From: Streptomyces dengpaensis
Lineage (GTDB): Bacteria > Actinomycetota > Actinomycetes > Streptomycetales > Streptomycetaceae
Assembly: GCF_002946835.1 (NCBI RefSeq)
Contig: NZ_CP026652.1
Location: forward strand, 5,580,001-5,644,000
Reading direction: 5' to 3'
Length of the DNA stretch: 64,000 nt
The position numbers were made by a program, and so were the translations under genes. Shown one piece after another: positions 38,544 to 46,529 of this stretch; positions within the stretch are counted from its first letter, which is position 1, and the number at the start of each line of letters is the position of its first letter. The notes beneath the pieces were generated by a model, which saw only the letters and a list, made by a program, of their open reading frames with translations, searched no databases and was not told the origin of the DNA.

Positions 38544-39002
38544 TCACGTCACTCCCGCTGGCTCGGGCCGCTGTTGGGGCGTGGAGTCGGGCTGGGCTTG
38601 CGGAACGGTTTCCCAACTGGGCTCCGGCTGAGCGGCCGGAGCCGGTCCCATGTCGCCCTTCGACGCCCGGCGGAAGGCGGATGTGCCTCGCGAGAGGTCG
38701 TGCCCGATCGCCACGGCGTCGACGTCCGCCGAGGCCCACGTCTGGCCGTCGCGTGTTTCCGTGCGTACCTTCAGCCGCCCCTGCACGACGACCGGATCGC
38801 CCACCGACAGAGACGCTCCCGCGTTCGTCGCGAGTGCCCGCCTGGCCCACACCGTGAAGAAGTTGGTGTGTCCGTCGGCCCACAAGTTCTTCTCGCGATC
38901 CCAGTAACGCGAGGTCACGGCCAGCCGAAACCGCGTCGACGCCCCCGTCGACAACTCCTTGTACACCGGCCGCGTCGCGACATTCCCCACCACGCACACC
39001 AT
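38544..39002 (-). CDS. ssbB: Single-stranded DNA-binding protein (SsbB type), 5' end displaced by prophage
   Basis: A 152-residue OB-fold SSB: VCVVGNVATRPVYKEL, ARFRLAVTSRYWDREKN-like core (here TRFRLAVTSRYWDREKNLWA), TNFFTVWARRALATNAGASL, GDPVVVQGRLKVRTETRDGQ. The long acidic tip of SsbA-type SSBs is absent, as in the Streptomyces SsbB paralogue involved in sporulation chromosome segregation. Reading back from ATG 39002 gives ACC, GTA, GGC, then TAA, so this start is internal Met-5. The original first four codons (Met-Asn-Glu-Thr) lie 21.4 kb away at 60436-60447. It presumably works as a four-residue-shorter protein with promoter and ribosome site (AAGG) donated by the prophage. Confidence 0.9.
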   Translation of the reverse strand: MVCVVGNVATRPVYKELSTGASTRFRLAVTSRYWDREKNLWADGHTNFFTVWARRALATNAGASLSVGDPVVVQGRLKVRTETRDGQTWASADVDAVAIGHDLSRGTSAFRRASKGDMGPAPAAQPEPSWETVPQAQPDSTPQQRPEPAGVT

Positions 39003-39005
39003 GGT
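39001..39005 (-). other. attL
   Basis: Read on the minus strand, the prophage arm CCTAAGGCGTAACC runs into ATGGTGTGC of ssbB. The sequence shared with attR is AC-N-AT (39005 to 39001). It joins the phage left edge to codon 5 of ssbB. Confidence 0.8.
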
Positions 39006-39092
39006 TACGCCTTAGGACTTGGGAGGTTGTGAAGCAGCCGACCCGTTCAGACAAGACAGCGGCCCCGCCCGGTGCTGGAACACCGGACAGGG

Positions 39093-39116
39093 CCTAGGTC
39101 GAACACCTGATCTAGG
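39093..39116. promoter_or_regulatory. CCTAG-type operator O1, between ssbB and first prophage gene
   Basis: CCTAGGTCG (39093-39101) and TGATCTAGG (39108-39116) form an imperfect inverted repeat with 6-bp spacing, 14 bp before the first rightward gene and about 90 bp upstream of ssbB. The motif matches two sites beside the GntR gene. Confidence 0.6.
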
Positions 39117-39129
39117 CAGGAGACGACCC

Positions 39130-39312
39130 ATGACCGACACTACCCCTGACACGAACCCGCCCGCGGACCGCTTCAACTTCGGGCTGGTCCACGACGTCTT
39201 CCAGGTTCTCGAAGCACACGGCTACGAGCGCGGCAGCAACCAGGCCGTCGGCCACGCGGTCGGCATCCTCATGGGCCTCGTGAAGGCGTACGAGGGCGGC
39301 GAGGCGCGGTGA
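39130..39312 (+). CDS. Small prophage protein, unknown function
   Basis: A 60-residue protein ending in a conserved-looking helical segment: DRFNFGLVHDVFQVLEAHGY, SNQAVGHAVGILMGLVKAYE. AGGAG seven bases before the ATG. It overlaps the next small gene by four bases (GTGA). Such short proteins occur next to excision and regulation genes of actinobacterial phages and integrative elements. No domain recognised. Confidence 0.75.
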   Translation: MTDTTPDTNPPADRFNFGLVHDVFQVLEAHGYERGSNQAVGHAVGILMGLVKAYEGGEAR

Positions 39313-39479
39313 ACGCCGACCCCGCCCGCGAAGAGGCCGAGTACGAGCGCTGGCTGAACGAGATGGCCGCGGCGCTGCCCCAGGGCCGCGAGAAGGCCGA
39401 GCGGATGGCGCGTATGAGCTGCGTCAGGCGTGCCTTCGGGCTCCCCGACGACCCCGCCCAGACTGAGGTAGCCACGTAG
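39309..39479 (+). CDS. Small prophage protein, unknown function
   Basis: A 56-residue charged protein (MNADPAREEAEYERWLNEMA ... CVRRAFGLPDDPAQTEVAT) starting at GTG 39309 in the overlap with the preceding stop, so translationally coupled. Mostly helical, no known domain. A strong terminator follows 11 bases after the stop. Confidence 0.68.
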   Translation: MNADPAREEAEYERWLNEMAAALPQGREKAERMARMSCVRRAFGLPDDPAQTEVAT

Positions 39480-39489
39480 CAGACGACGA

Positions 39490-39530
39490 AGCGCCCCCCG
39501 CTCCCGACGACTCAGGGAACGGGGGGCGCT
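39490..39530. terminator. Bidirectional terminator between convergent small genes
   Basis: AGCGCCCCCCG (39490-39500) and CGGGGGGCGCT (39520-39530), an 11-bp perfect stem with a 19-nt loop followed by GTCTTGT. Confidence 0.85.
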
Positions 39531-39541
39531 GTCTTGTGGGC

Positions 39542-39748
39542 TTACCGCTGGACCTGCGCCGTCCAGATGCGGGCCATGATCCGAAGGACGACAGGGTCAA
39601 TCAGCTCCACCAGGTCGACGTGATCGCGGTGCGCGTAGATGTCCCATCCCGGACCGCTGTTGCCGAGTTCGTGAGCGACCAACACCGCGTCTTCGGGGTC
39701 GGTGATCGGCTCGTCGCAGTGTCGGCAGACGCGCACCGTCGCGGTCAC
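39542..39748 (-). CDS. Small prophage zinc-binding-like protein
   Basis: A 68-residue protein with an N-terminal CRHCDEPI motif, then a histidine-rich middle (VAHELGNSGPGWDIYAHRDH) that could complete a small zinc site. GTG at 39748 overlaps the stop of the upstream gene (GTGA), so the two are coupled. No family recognised. Confidence 0.65.
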   Translation of the reverse strand: MTATVRVCRHCDEPITDPEDAVLVAHELGNSGPGWDIYAHRDHVDLVELIDPVVLRIMARIWTAQVQR

Positions 39749-39966
39749 CGGCTGCCACCCGCGGCGGTGCGCGCTTCCTTGTACTGTCGCCACAGTTCCG
39801 CGCCGCTCTCGCAGTGACCGCCGATAGCCTGGCAGCCCTCGCACTCCAGCGCGTGCGTGACGTAGCGCCTATAGGTGTTCAGCACCTTCTCGGTGACGCG
39901 CGCGACATGAGCCGGGACCATGGCCCGCGCGCCGCTTCCCCGTTGTTCGATCTCGTGCCTTGCCAT
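39745..39966 (-). CDS. Small prophage protein with cysteine cluster
   Basis: A 73-residue protein. VARVTEKVLNTYRRYVTHAL leads to ECEGCQAIGGHCESGAELW, with CxxC and a further Cys-His, suggesting a zinc site. ATG at 39966 has GGAGG eight bases upstream; an ATG 15 bases earlier is less well placed. First gene of a two-gene leftward unit divergent from the GntR repressor, with operators O2 and O3 between. Confidence 0.7.
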   Translation of the reverse strand: MARHEIEQRGSGARAMVPAHVARVTEKVLNTYRRYVTHALECEGCQAIGGHCESGAELWRQYKEARTAAGGSR

Positions 39967-39987
39967 CGGCCCCGCCTCCATGACTGC

Positions 39988-40021
39988 TGTCCTAGGTCAG
40001 ACCGTAGCGTGACCTAGGACA
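39988..40021. promoter_or_regulatory. CCTAG-type operator O2
   Basis: TGTCCTAGGTCA (39988-39999) and TGACCTAGGACA (40010-40021) are perfect 12-bp inverted repeats around a 10-bp spacer, immediately upstream of the leftward small genes. Confidence 0.75.
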
Positions 40022-40068
40022 GAGTCTCAAGGCATCTGCGCAACATCCCTCGCAGGGATTACCCGTGC

Positions 40069-40094
40069 CCTAGTACAGTCGCCCGTGCACTAGG
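40069..40094. promoter_or_regulatory. CCTAG-type operator O3
   Basis: CCTAGTACA (40069-40077) and TGCACTAGG (40086-40094), one mismatch, 8-bp spacer, 22 bp before the GntR start. Probable autorepression site. Confidence 0.65.
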
Positions 40095-40116
40095 TCACGC
40101 GCCATCAGGAGTCGCA

Positions 40117-40866
40117 ATGCCGGACACAGATCAGCCTCCGTACATGCAGGTTGCCGAGCGCATTCGCCGCCGCATTCTTGACGGCCAGCTGAAGGAGGGC
40201 GCAAAGCTGCCGCCACAGCGCGAGCTTGCGCAACAAGAGGGCGTTGCAGTCGCCACGCTCGGCCGCAGCCTCGATCACCTTCAGGTGGAGGGGTACATCG
40301 TCACCTCGCGCCGCGGAACGTTCGTCGCCAACGCGCCGTCTGTGGCGCCCAGTTCGTACGACCGCATCACGCGGGTACTGCGTACCGGGTCTGTCCTCGG
40401 CGAGGGCGAGACGATGCTTGTCACGGCTGCCGAGCTGGTCGCCCCGCCGCAGTACGTTGCGGAGATCTTCGACCTGGACGAAGGCGATCAGGTGGTGCGC
40501 CGTCAATGGCACACCGGCAAGGGCTCCAAGCGCCTCATGCTCGCCGTCACCTGGTACCCGGCGCGGTTCGCTGCCCTCGTACCGGAGCTGCTGTCGACGG
40601 CGCCGGGCAAGGGCACAGGACTGCTGCCGCGTATCCAGGAGGCCGCTGGACGGCGCGTCACGGCGGGTCGGGACGACGTCCACAGCCGCGACGCAGACGA
40701 GCGTGAGGCGAGCTTCCTGGGCGTCCGCGTCGGGTCGCCCATCCTGGCCGGCGCGCACCGCCTATGGGACGACCAGGGCGTCATCGAGTACGGGGAATGG
40801 TGCCTGCCGTACCGGCTGACGGTGGGTTACGAGTACAGCTTCGAAGCGGTCCAGGACGGCGCCTGA
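40117..40866 (+). CDS. GntR/HutC-type repressor of the prophage
   Basis: A 249-residue regulator. The N-terminal winged helix is classical GntR: YMQVAERIRRRILDGQLKEG, AKLPPQRELAQQEGVAVATL, DHLQVEGYIVTSRRGTFVAN. The C-terminal half is a UTRA-type effector domain (LDEGDQVVRRQWHTGKGSKR, GVRVGSPILAGAHRLWDDQG, YGEWCLPYRLTVGYEYSFE). GntR repressors of this kind (KorSA-like) control actinobacterial integrative elements. The three CCTAG inverted repeats around it suggest it silences itself, the leftward pair and the leftmost rightward pair. Confidence 0.88.
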   Translation: MPDTDQPPYMQVAERIRRRILDGQLKEGAKLPPQRELAQQEGVAVATLGRSLDHLQVEGYIVTSRRGTFVANAPSVAPSSYDRITRVLRTGSVLGEGETMLVTAAELVAPPQYVAEIFDLDEGDQVVRRQWHTGKGSKRLMLAVTWYPARFAALVPELLSTAPGKGTGLLPRIQEAAGRRVTAGRDDVHSRDADEREASFLGVRVGSPILAGAHRLWDDQGVIEYGEWCLPYRLTVGYEYSFEAVQDGA

Positions 40867-40889
40867 CGGAGAGTGACTGGGTGTCACGG

Positions 40890-41142
40890 ACTGTCGACCA
40901 GGTGGAAGATTTCCTCCACCTGCTCTCAGGTCATCAGCGACTGTCGTGTGAGCTAGGCCCAGCCCGGACGCGACAGCCCTGTTCGACATGCCCTCGGCGC
41001 TCATCTCCGCGACGATCTCTCGCCGCTGGTCGCGGGGCAGGCGGACCATGCGAGCGCCCTCGAACTCCGTCGCGCAGTACGCGTCCCACGAGGCGTAGCC
41101 AAGTGCCTCCCAGACGACAGGCGCCGCAACGCCCTCCGTTGC
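40890..41142 (-). pseudogene. ParB-like HTH protein relic
   Basis: A truncated copy of a protein common in actinobacterial phages and integrative elements. The open frame reads EGVAAPVVWEALGYASWDAY then EFEGARMVRLPRDQRREIVA and EMSAEGMSNRAVASGLGLAH, the conserved region plus HTH. There is no start codon upstream before the terminator, and after NLPPGRQ the sequence runs into antisense of the GntR gene. The N-terminus and C-terminus are both lost. An internal ATG at 41049 could still express the HTH. Confidence 0.65.
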
Positions 41143-41153
41143 AGGACATGGAA

Positions 41154-41194
41154 AAGCCCCCCATCACCGGCCCGACAGCGGTGATGGGGGGCTT
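41154..41194 (-). terminator. Terminator of the leftward structural operon
   Basis: AAGCCCCCCATCACCG (41154-41169) and CGGTGATGGGGGGCTT (41179-41194) form a perfect 16-bp stem with a 9-nt loop. Read leftward, it is followed by TTTTCC. Confidence 0.9.
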
Positions 41195-41223
41195 CCTTCC
41201 CGCGCATGCCCTACGCGGGGGTC

Positions 41224-41637
41224 TTAGTCGATGATGAAGGCCGCGTGCAGCCGGAGAGTGGTCGTGCCAGTTCCGGCCGTGCCGCCGATGTTCGATGACG
41301 CCGTCCGGAGGGTGCAGATTCCGTCAGTGCCGATGACGAACCCGCCCTCGGAGATCCCGTTGTCCCACGGCCCGTTGATCGTCCCGTTCGTGGGACGCCA
41401 TCCCGCGGGAACGGTGCAGATCTGCGTGTCGGTGATGTTGCCGCTGGTCTGCGTGATGTCGGTGCCGGTGCGCGCCATGAACATGTCCAGCACAATGACC
41501 TTCCCGGACTTATAACCGCGAAAGTCATTGACGCTGAACCCCGACGCGGCCACAAGCCCGCTGGCCGTGGTCGTGGCGTCGATGCCGTCGTTGAGGCGCG
41601 CCGCGGTGATCGTCATACCGGCAAGCCAGTTGGTCAT
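41224..41637 (-). CDS. Tail tip/fibre-like protein
   Basis: A 137-residue beta-rich protein at the end of the tail module. MTNWLAGMTITAARLND is the start typical of short actinophage tail-tip or fibre proteins; GWRPTNGTINGPWDNGISEG and a Ser/Thr/Gly-rich end (IGGTAGTGTTTLRLHAAFI) suggest a beta-sandwich receptor-facing domain. It starts nine bases after the minor tail protein. It is the last gene before the strong terminator. Confidence 0.75.
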   Translation of the reverse strand: MTNWLAGMTITAARLNDGIDATTTASGLVAASGFSVNDFRGYKSGKVIVLDMFMARTGTDITQTSGNITDTQICTVPAGWRPTNGTINGPWDNGISEGGFVIGTDGICTLRTASSNIGGTAGTGTTTLRLHAAFIID

Positions 41638-41646
41638 GCGAACCCC

Positions 41647-44400
41647 CTACAAGGCGACGATCGCCGGATGAGTGAGACGGACATCGGTGCCCGCCAGCTG
41701 CGCCTTCACAACACCGTTGACGCTTCTCGTGACGGTGAACGTCTGAGGACTGGCCGCGCCAGTGATCGCGGTGACGCGCATGACCTCGCCCGCAACGGTG
41801 ACGTCGAACGGCATCTCCGCGCCGGACGTCGTCCAGATGGGGCCCGACGTCGTGGCGACGCTGATAGACGTGGCCGTGCTGGTCGCGCCCACGCTCAGCT
41901 CGCTGCCCTCGGTGTCCGCCTTGCCGACCGTGGTGTTGTCGGCGGACGCGACGTCGAAGGGCCGCGCCGGAGTGCAGTTGAAGTCAAAGCCCCACTCGAA
42001 CTGGTCGATGGTCTCGGTATAGCCCTGCATCAATAGATCGATCGTGTCGGGCGGGAGCCACGCGGGCGGGTTGCTGATGGTGATGCGGTCGCCCAGGTCC
42101 AGCGCCGTCACGGACTCGATCAGGCTCGGCGCCGCGGATAGTTCCACGTGCAACACCGGGTACCGGGTCACGTCCTGCGTACCCAGCCACAGGAGCCATC
42201 CGGCGTGGTCGTCAGCCTGGTCGTCCTCGAACAGATTGAGCGTCACCGACTCGTCGTAGCGCCCCACCCCGTCCGGCGGCGCCAGTACCGACAGCGCCCC
42301 CGTGTCGAGCGTGACGCGGGCTGAGCTGCCCCCGGTACGCGTGACTGTGACGTCGTTGCGTACGGCCTGGTCGTCGTCGACCGGTTCGAGGGGCGGCGTC
42401 ACGTGGCCGGCTGTCGTGTAGCTCAAGGCCAGCGCGGGCGTCTGGTTGCACATGCCCGCAAGGTCCCTGTACTGGAGAGCCACAGAGTCGCGCGCCTCGT
42501 ACAAAACGCCGTGATCCGCGTCGGCGCACTCGCCCAAGAGGTCCAGCAGGGGTGTAGGCAGCTGCGCGCCCACCGGGGTTGCGCCGTCCCCATACGCGAG
42601 CAGAGGTACCGACTCTTCGTCCGTGAGCCTGACGAGACGGTCGCCCGCGGTCTCCCCCGCCCACGCGGTGACGGCGCCGTCGTATGCGAAGGTCGTCTCA
42701 GACCCAAATACGGCGATGTGTCCGATAGCCATGCCGTCGATGTCTGCTGAGTAGCCGTCCGGGGGCGAACTGACGGCGAGGGGGCGACCCGTTGCGCCGG
42801 TAAAGGTCCCGGATATCTGGCCAGCGTCGCCGCCGACGTCCGTCCACTGGACTGCCCAGTGAACATCACTGCCGCTCGTACGGATCTGGAGTTCGGCCTG
42901 TATCCACTGGTTATAGAGATCGGTGCTCGTCACGAAGTCGTTCGTGAAGACGGTGACGCCGTCGCTGTCCTTGCCAAGGACGCGAGTCAAGTCGTTGCGG
43001 GTCTGGACGTACCACTCAGCGACCGTGCCCGTGCTGAGGACGCGCATGAAGGTACGGAGCGTGGTGTTCACCGTGTCGAGCCGGTACATCCAAGTGACGT
43101 TCCACTCAGTGACCACGCCTGCAGGGGTAGGGACAGTGCCTTTCAGCTCACACGGCGTAGTGGTCGAACTGTTCAGCGTCGGCAGCGCAGTGGAGCTGGC
43201 CAGGGTGTCGACGGCCGCCCAGCGCGCGGGCGTCAGCTTCAGCGGCCTCACGCCCTTGATGGGCGAGTACGCGCGCGTCGCCGTACTGCCCTCCTCCGCC
43301 GGCCAGTACGCGAGCAGCGGCTCAGAGGCGAACGACGGGATACGGCGCCGCAACGTCGACTGAAGCGGCGACGCGCCCTGACCGAGTCGGCGCATGATGC
43401 CCGCCGCTTCGACCTGTACATATACGTCCATGCCGGACACGTCCCAGCGGGCCGGCCACGAAGAGACCTCGCCGACGAACCGTGCCTTGCGGTTGGTGAT
43501 GGTGGTGCTGGCGCCGACCGTCCAGGTCTTGCCAGTGCCGTCCGCGAACGACGTGGCGCCCGGCGTCTGCACGCGGAAGTTCGGGTTCGCAACCACGGTG
43601 CCGCCGATGCTGCTGCGCAGCTCGAAGGCGTGCACCGCCCCGGACGAGCACGGAAACGCAAGGTCTCCCCAGCCGTCGCCGGCGCGGACAGGCGCAGTGC
43701 TGTTGAAGATGCTGGTCGTCCCCGCGGTGGTGACGGCGCTCCCAAGCTGCGTCCACGTGCCACTGATCGAGGGCGCGGTGTAGAACGTCACCACGTTGTT
43801 GCCCGCGCCGTCGTTGACGTCCAGCGTGACCCGCACAGCGAGCCGGCCAGAGGGCGGCAGCGGCAGCGCGGCCGTGCAGTCCTTCTGAATGGTCGTCGTG
43901 CCCGCCGCAGACCATTCGAAGTGCAGCCGCTCGTCACGCATCATCAGGACCCACGACCGCTGATTGCCAGTGATGAGCCCCTTACCGCACAGCTCGACAG
44001 AGCCCGCGGCATTCCAGTTGCTGAGGGTCGCCTCAAAGCGGATGTCGATATCGCCCGTGATGTCCAGCGCAGCGACGTCAGGAGTACTGGCCCCGTTGTT
44101 CGAAGTCGTCGTTCCGGTCGTCGCAAGGTAAGAGTCACCGGCGTTCACGGAAACCCTGATCGGAGTGTTTCTGCCTATGAGTCCGTAATAGGCGCCCGTG
44201 GGATTCCGGGGCGAGTACTTGCCGTTGCGGTTATTGAAAGTCAGCTTGCACTTCGTGGGGTCGACGCGTGACGCCCAGTCGCCGCGCCCCCGCTCAATCT
44301 CGATGGGGTTACGCAGATAGACGTCAGAAGTGACGTCCGTCCACGTGCCCCCGAGGTTCAGCTCTACCTGCGTTGCAAGGGGAGTCGTCGGGAATGCCAT
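41647..44400 (-). CDS. Phage minor tail protein
   Basis: A 917-residue protein following the tape measure, where Dit/Tal-type distal tail proteins lie. The N-terminus (TQVELNLGGTWTDVTSDVYL, RGDWASRVDPTKCKLTFNNR, NGKYSPRNPTGAYYGLIGRN) is the standard actinophage minor tail motif. A concanavalin-like middle and a C-terminal region (MQGYTETIDQFEWGFDFNCT) follow. It probably combines baseplate hub and receptor-binding parts, since no separate Dit is visible. GC lower than the host. Confidence 0.85.
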   Translation of the reverse strand: MAFPTTPLATQVELNLGGTWTDVTSDVYLRNPIEIERGRGDWASRVDPTKCKLTFNNRNGKYSPRNPTGAYYGLIGRNTPIRVSVNAGDSYLATTGTTTSNNGASTPDVAALDITGDIDIRFEATLSNWNAAGSVELCGKGLITGNQRSWVLMMRDERLHFEWSAAGTTTIQKDCTAALPLPPSGRLAVRVTLDVNDGAGNNVVTFYTAPSISGTWTQLGSAVTTAGTTSIFNSTAPVRAGDGWGDLAFPCSSGAVHAFELRSSIGGTVVANPNFRVQTPGATSFADGTGKTWTVGASTTITNRKARFVGEVSSWPARWDVSGMDVYVQVEAAGIMRRLGQGASPLQSTLRRRIPSFASEPLLAYWPAEEGSTATRAYSPIKGVRPLKLTPARWAAVDTLASSTALPTLNSSTTTPCELKGTVPTPAGVVTEWNVTWMYRLDTVNTTLRTFMRVLSTGTVAEWYVQTRNDLTRVLGKDSDGVTVFTNDFVTSTDLYNQWIQAELQIRTSGSDVHWAVQWTDVGGDAGQISGTFTGATGRPLAVSSPPDGYSADIDGMAIGHIAVFGSETTFAYDGAVTAWAGETAGDRLVRLTDEESVPLLAYGDGATPVGAQLPTPLLDLLGECADADHGVLYEARDSVALQYRDLAGMCNQTPALALSYTTAGHVTPPLEPVDDDQAVRNDVTVTRTGGSSARVTLDTGALSVLAPPDGVGRYDESVTLNLFEDDQADDHAGWLLWLGTQDVTRYPVLHVELSAAPSLIESVTALDLGDRITISNPPAWLPPDTIDLLMQGYTETIDQFEWGFDFNCTPARPFDVASADNTTVGKADTEGSELSVGATSTATSISVATTSGPIWTTSGAEMPFDVTVAGEVMRVTAITGAASPQTFTVTRSVNGVVKAQLAGTDVRLTHPAIVAL

Positions 44401-44411
44401 GTCAACTCCCC

Positions 44412-46376
44412 TTACTCGAACAGTGCGTTGACGCTGCCGCGTCCTTCGACGCTGACCATCTTCCGAATGCGCCGCTTCAGATAGGCGTCGTCGGCGTCGA
44501 CATGGAGATACACGTCAACTCGGGTGCCCGCCCCGCCTACAGGCAGCGGGGCAACTCCCGCACCCCTGGGCAGACTCAGGACTTCCGGCCCACGCTCACC
44601 GACCATCGCCATACCGCCGCGGGTGATGAGACCGCCCTTGGCGAGATAGGGAATGTTCGGCGTGCCGATCGTCACTCTCGGAAGACTCTTGCCCATGAAC
44701 GAGCCGCCGCCGATGCTGAATCCGAAGTTGTTCCACTTACCGATGACCCAGTTGATAGCGGACCGGAAAGCGTTCTTCACTCCGTTGAACATGCCGCTCG
44801 TGGCGCGTCCGATCTTGCCGGGGAGGCCGCGGAAGAATCCGATGAAGCCATCCCACTTGCCGCGGACCCACGAAAGCATTCCGCCGACTACGGATTGCAC
44901 CTTGTTCTTCGTTGAGTTCCAGGCGCCAACTACGGCGTCCCTGACCATGCCCGACCATCGCGGGATCGTCTGCGTGAAGAAACGGCCGATCGGCCCGAAC
45001 ACCTTGTCACGGATGAACGACCAACTAGCCGATACGGCAGTCTTGATAGCGCCCCATGCGACTTTCCATATGGTCTGGAACCATGTCGTCTTCGTGGCGA
45101 TAATGACAATGATCGCGATCAGAGCGACGATGCCAACGATGATCCACGTAATCGGGGAAGCGAACAGGGCGCTGTTCCACAGCCATTGCGCGGCCGTGGC
45201 AACCGCGGTGGCAGCCGACCAGGCAGCCTGAGCGGCAGCCCACGCCATCATCCCAGCCTTGACGGTGAGGACGACAGCCGCGATGCCGCCGATCGCGTAA
45301 GCGAGGGGCTCGAAGACGCCCTGGTTCTCCATCGCGAACTTGATGAAGTGCCCGGCTATCTCCGAGAGATCTCCGACCACCTTCCGCTTAAAGCTCTCGA
45401 TGGCAGCCTTCGGGTTGTCACCGAGCGTCTTCGCCATCTTGTCCGCGGCGCCCCCGACCTTCCCGAGGCTGTCAGCCGCCTTGGACGGGTCAAGTGACAT
45501 CATCGCCTTCCCCATGTCTTCCCACTGCGTACCGAACAGTGCGACGCCCGCAGCGTTCTGCTTTACCGGGTCCTTCATGGCGCGGAGCCTGTCCAGGGTT
45601 TCGTCAAGTGCCTTGTTCGCTCCGGGGCCACCCGCCGCAATCTTCTTCGACATGTCGTCGGCGCTGAGGCCGATCAACTTGAAGCCATCGGCGGTCGTCT
45701 TGCTCCCGTCAATGGCCCTGATGCCGAATTCCTTGAAGGCATCCGCCACGATGTCGGCATCGCGGGCGCCACCCTTGAGTCCCTGACTGATTAGCCCGAT
45801 TGCCTGTGGGCCGTCGATGCCCAGCTTCCTGAACTGAGTTGAGTACTCATTGAAGGTGTCAAGGAAGTCGCCGGACTTGTCGGCGCCCTTCTGGAAACCC
45901 ACGGTAAGAAGGTCCATGGCTTCGTCGAAGTTCTTCGCCATTCCGGTCTTGACCATCTGGCCGGCCGCGTACGTACTCGCCGTCAAGTCCTGGTCGAATG
46001 CATCCGACAGAGCCATTACCTTGACCGTGGCGCCCTCAAGCCCGCCCTGCGCCTTCGAGGTGTCGCCAATGTTCATATACACGTTCTTGATGGCGTCGTT
46101 GACTTCCGCGGTGGACTCGCCCCACGCGCCCTCGTACACCTTCGCCGAGACCTTCGAAAGCTCTGCCGCCTTGGCCGGTCCGACCCCGAGCTGTGCGGCC
46201 AACTTATCGTTAGCCGCTTCCATATCGAGGTTGGCCGCAATGCCGACGCCCAGCGCTGCGGCCACGCCCGCGCCGATACCGGCAGCCGCCGCATCGAACT
46301 TCTCGCGGACCTTCTCCAGCGTCTGGCCGGTGTTGTCGCGTGCGACCAGGTTGAAGACAAGAGAAACATCCGACAT
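44412..46376 (-). CDS. Tape measure protein
   Basis: A 654-residue tail length protein. The N-terminus is predicted coiled (TLEKVREKFDAAAAGIGAGV); a TMP-type region carries GKAMMSLDPSKAADSLGKVG. Two long hydrophobic spans occupy the middle (AYAIGGIAAVVLTVKAGMMA; WIIVGIVALIAIIVIIATKT). The C-terminus has GNFGFSIGGG-like and GGLITRGGMAMVGERGPEVL, the usual tape-measure end. For a phage, 654 residues implies a fairly short tail, on the order of 100 nm by the general residue-to-length rule. It follows the tail chaperone genes, as expected. Confidence 0.9.
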   Translation of the reverse strand: MSDVSLVFNLVARDNTGQTLEKVREKFDAAAAGIGAGVAAALGVGIAANLDMEAANDKLAAQLGVGPAKAAELSKVSAKVYEGAWGESTAEVNDAIKNVYMNIGDTSKAQGGLEGATVKVMALSDAFDQDLTASTYAAGQMVKTGMAKNFDEAMDLLTVGFQKGADKSGDFLDTFNEYSTQFRKLGIDGPQAIGLISQGLKGGARDADIVADAFKEFGIRAIDGSKTTADGFKLIGLSADDMSKKIAAGGPGANKALDETLDRLRAMKDPVKQNAAGVALFGTQWEDMGKAMMSLDPSKAADSLGKVGGAADKMAKTLGDNPKAAIESFKRKVVGDLSEIAGHFIKFAMENQGVFEPLAYAIGGIAAVVLTVKAGMMAWAAAQAAWSAATAVATAAQWLWNSALFASPITWIIVGIVALIAIIVIIATKTTWFQTIWKVAWGAIKTAVSASWSFIRDKVFGPIGRFFTQTIPRWSGMVRDAVVGAWNSTKNKVQSVVGGMLSWVRGKWDGFIGFFRGLPGKIGRATSGMFNGVKNAFRSAINWVIGKWNNFGFSIGGGSFMGKSLPRVTIGTPNIPYLAKGGLITRGGMAMVGERGPEVLSLPRGAGVAPLPVGGAGTRVDVYLHVDADDAYLKRRIRKMVSVEGRGSVNALFE

Positions 46377-46380
46377 CGAG

Positions 46381-46524
46381 TCACGCCCTCTTCATCTTCG
46401 CTTCTGCCTTCTGGCAGTCCTCTATGTATTTGTCGCAGACATCGCACACCGCGTTGGCGTCCTCAACGGTGAGTAGGTCCCATTCCCACGGGCGGATACC
46501 GAAGAGATTCGCCGCAGTCGCCAT
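46381..46524 (-). CDS. Tail assembly chaperone T-region (expressed by -1 frameshift)
   Basis: A 47-codon frame (MATAANLFGIRPWEWDLL ... CDVCDKYIEDCQKAEAKMKR). It is continuous with the upstream chaperone gene in the -1 frame from the slippery site at 46554-46560, without an intervening stop. It is the C-terminal extension of a G-T fusion that binds the tape measure. It ends five bases before the tape-measure start. It may also be started on its own ATG. Confidence 0.75.
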   Translation of the reverse strand: MATAANLFGIRPWEWDLLTVEDANAVCDVCDKYIEDCQKAEAKMKRA

Positions 46525-46529
46525 GTGCT

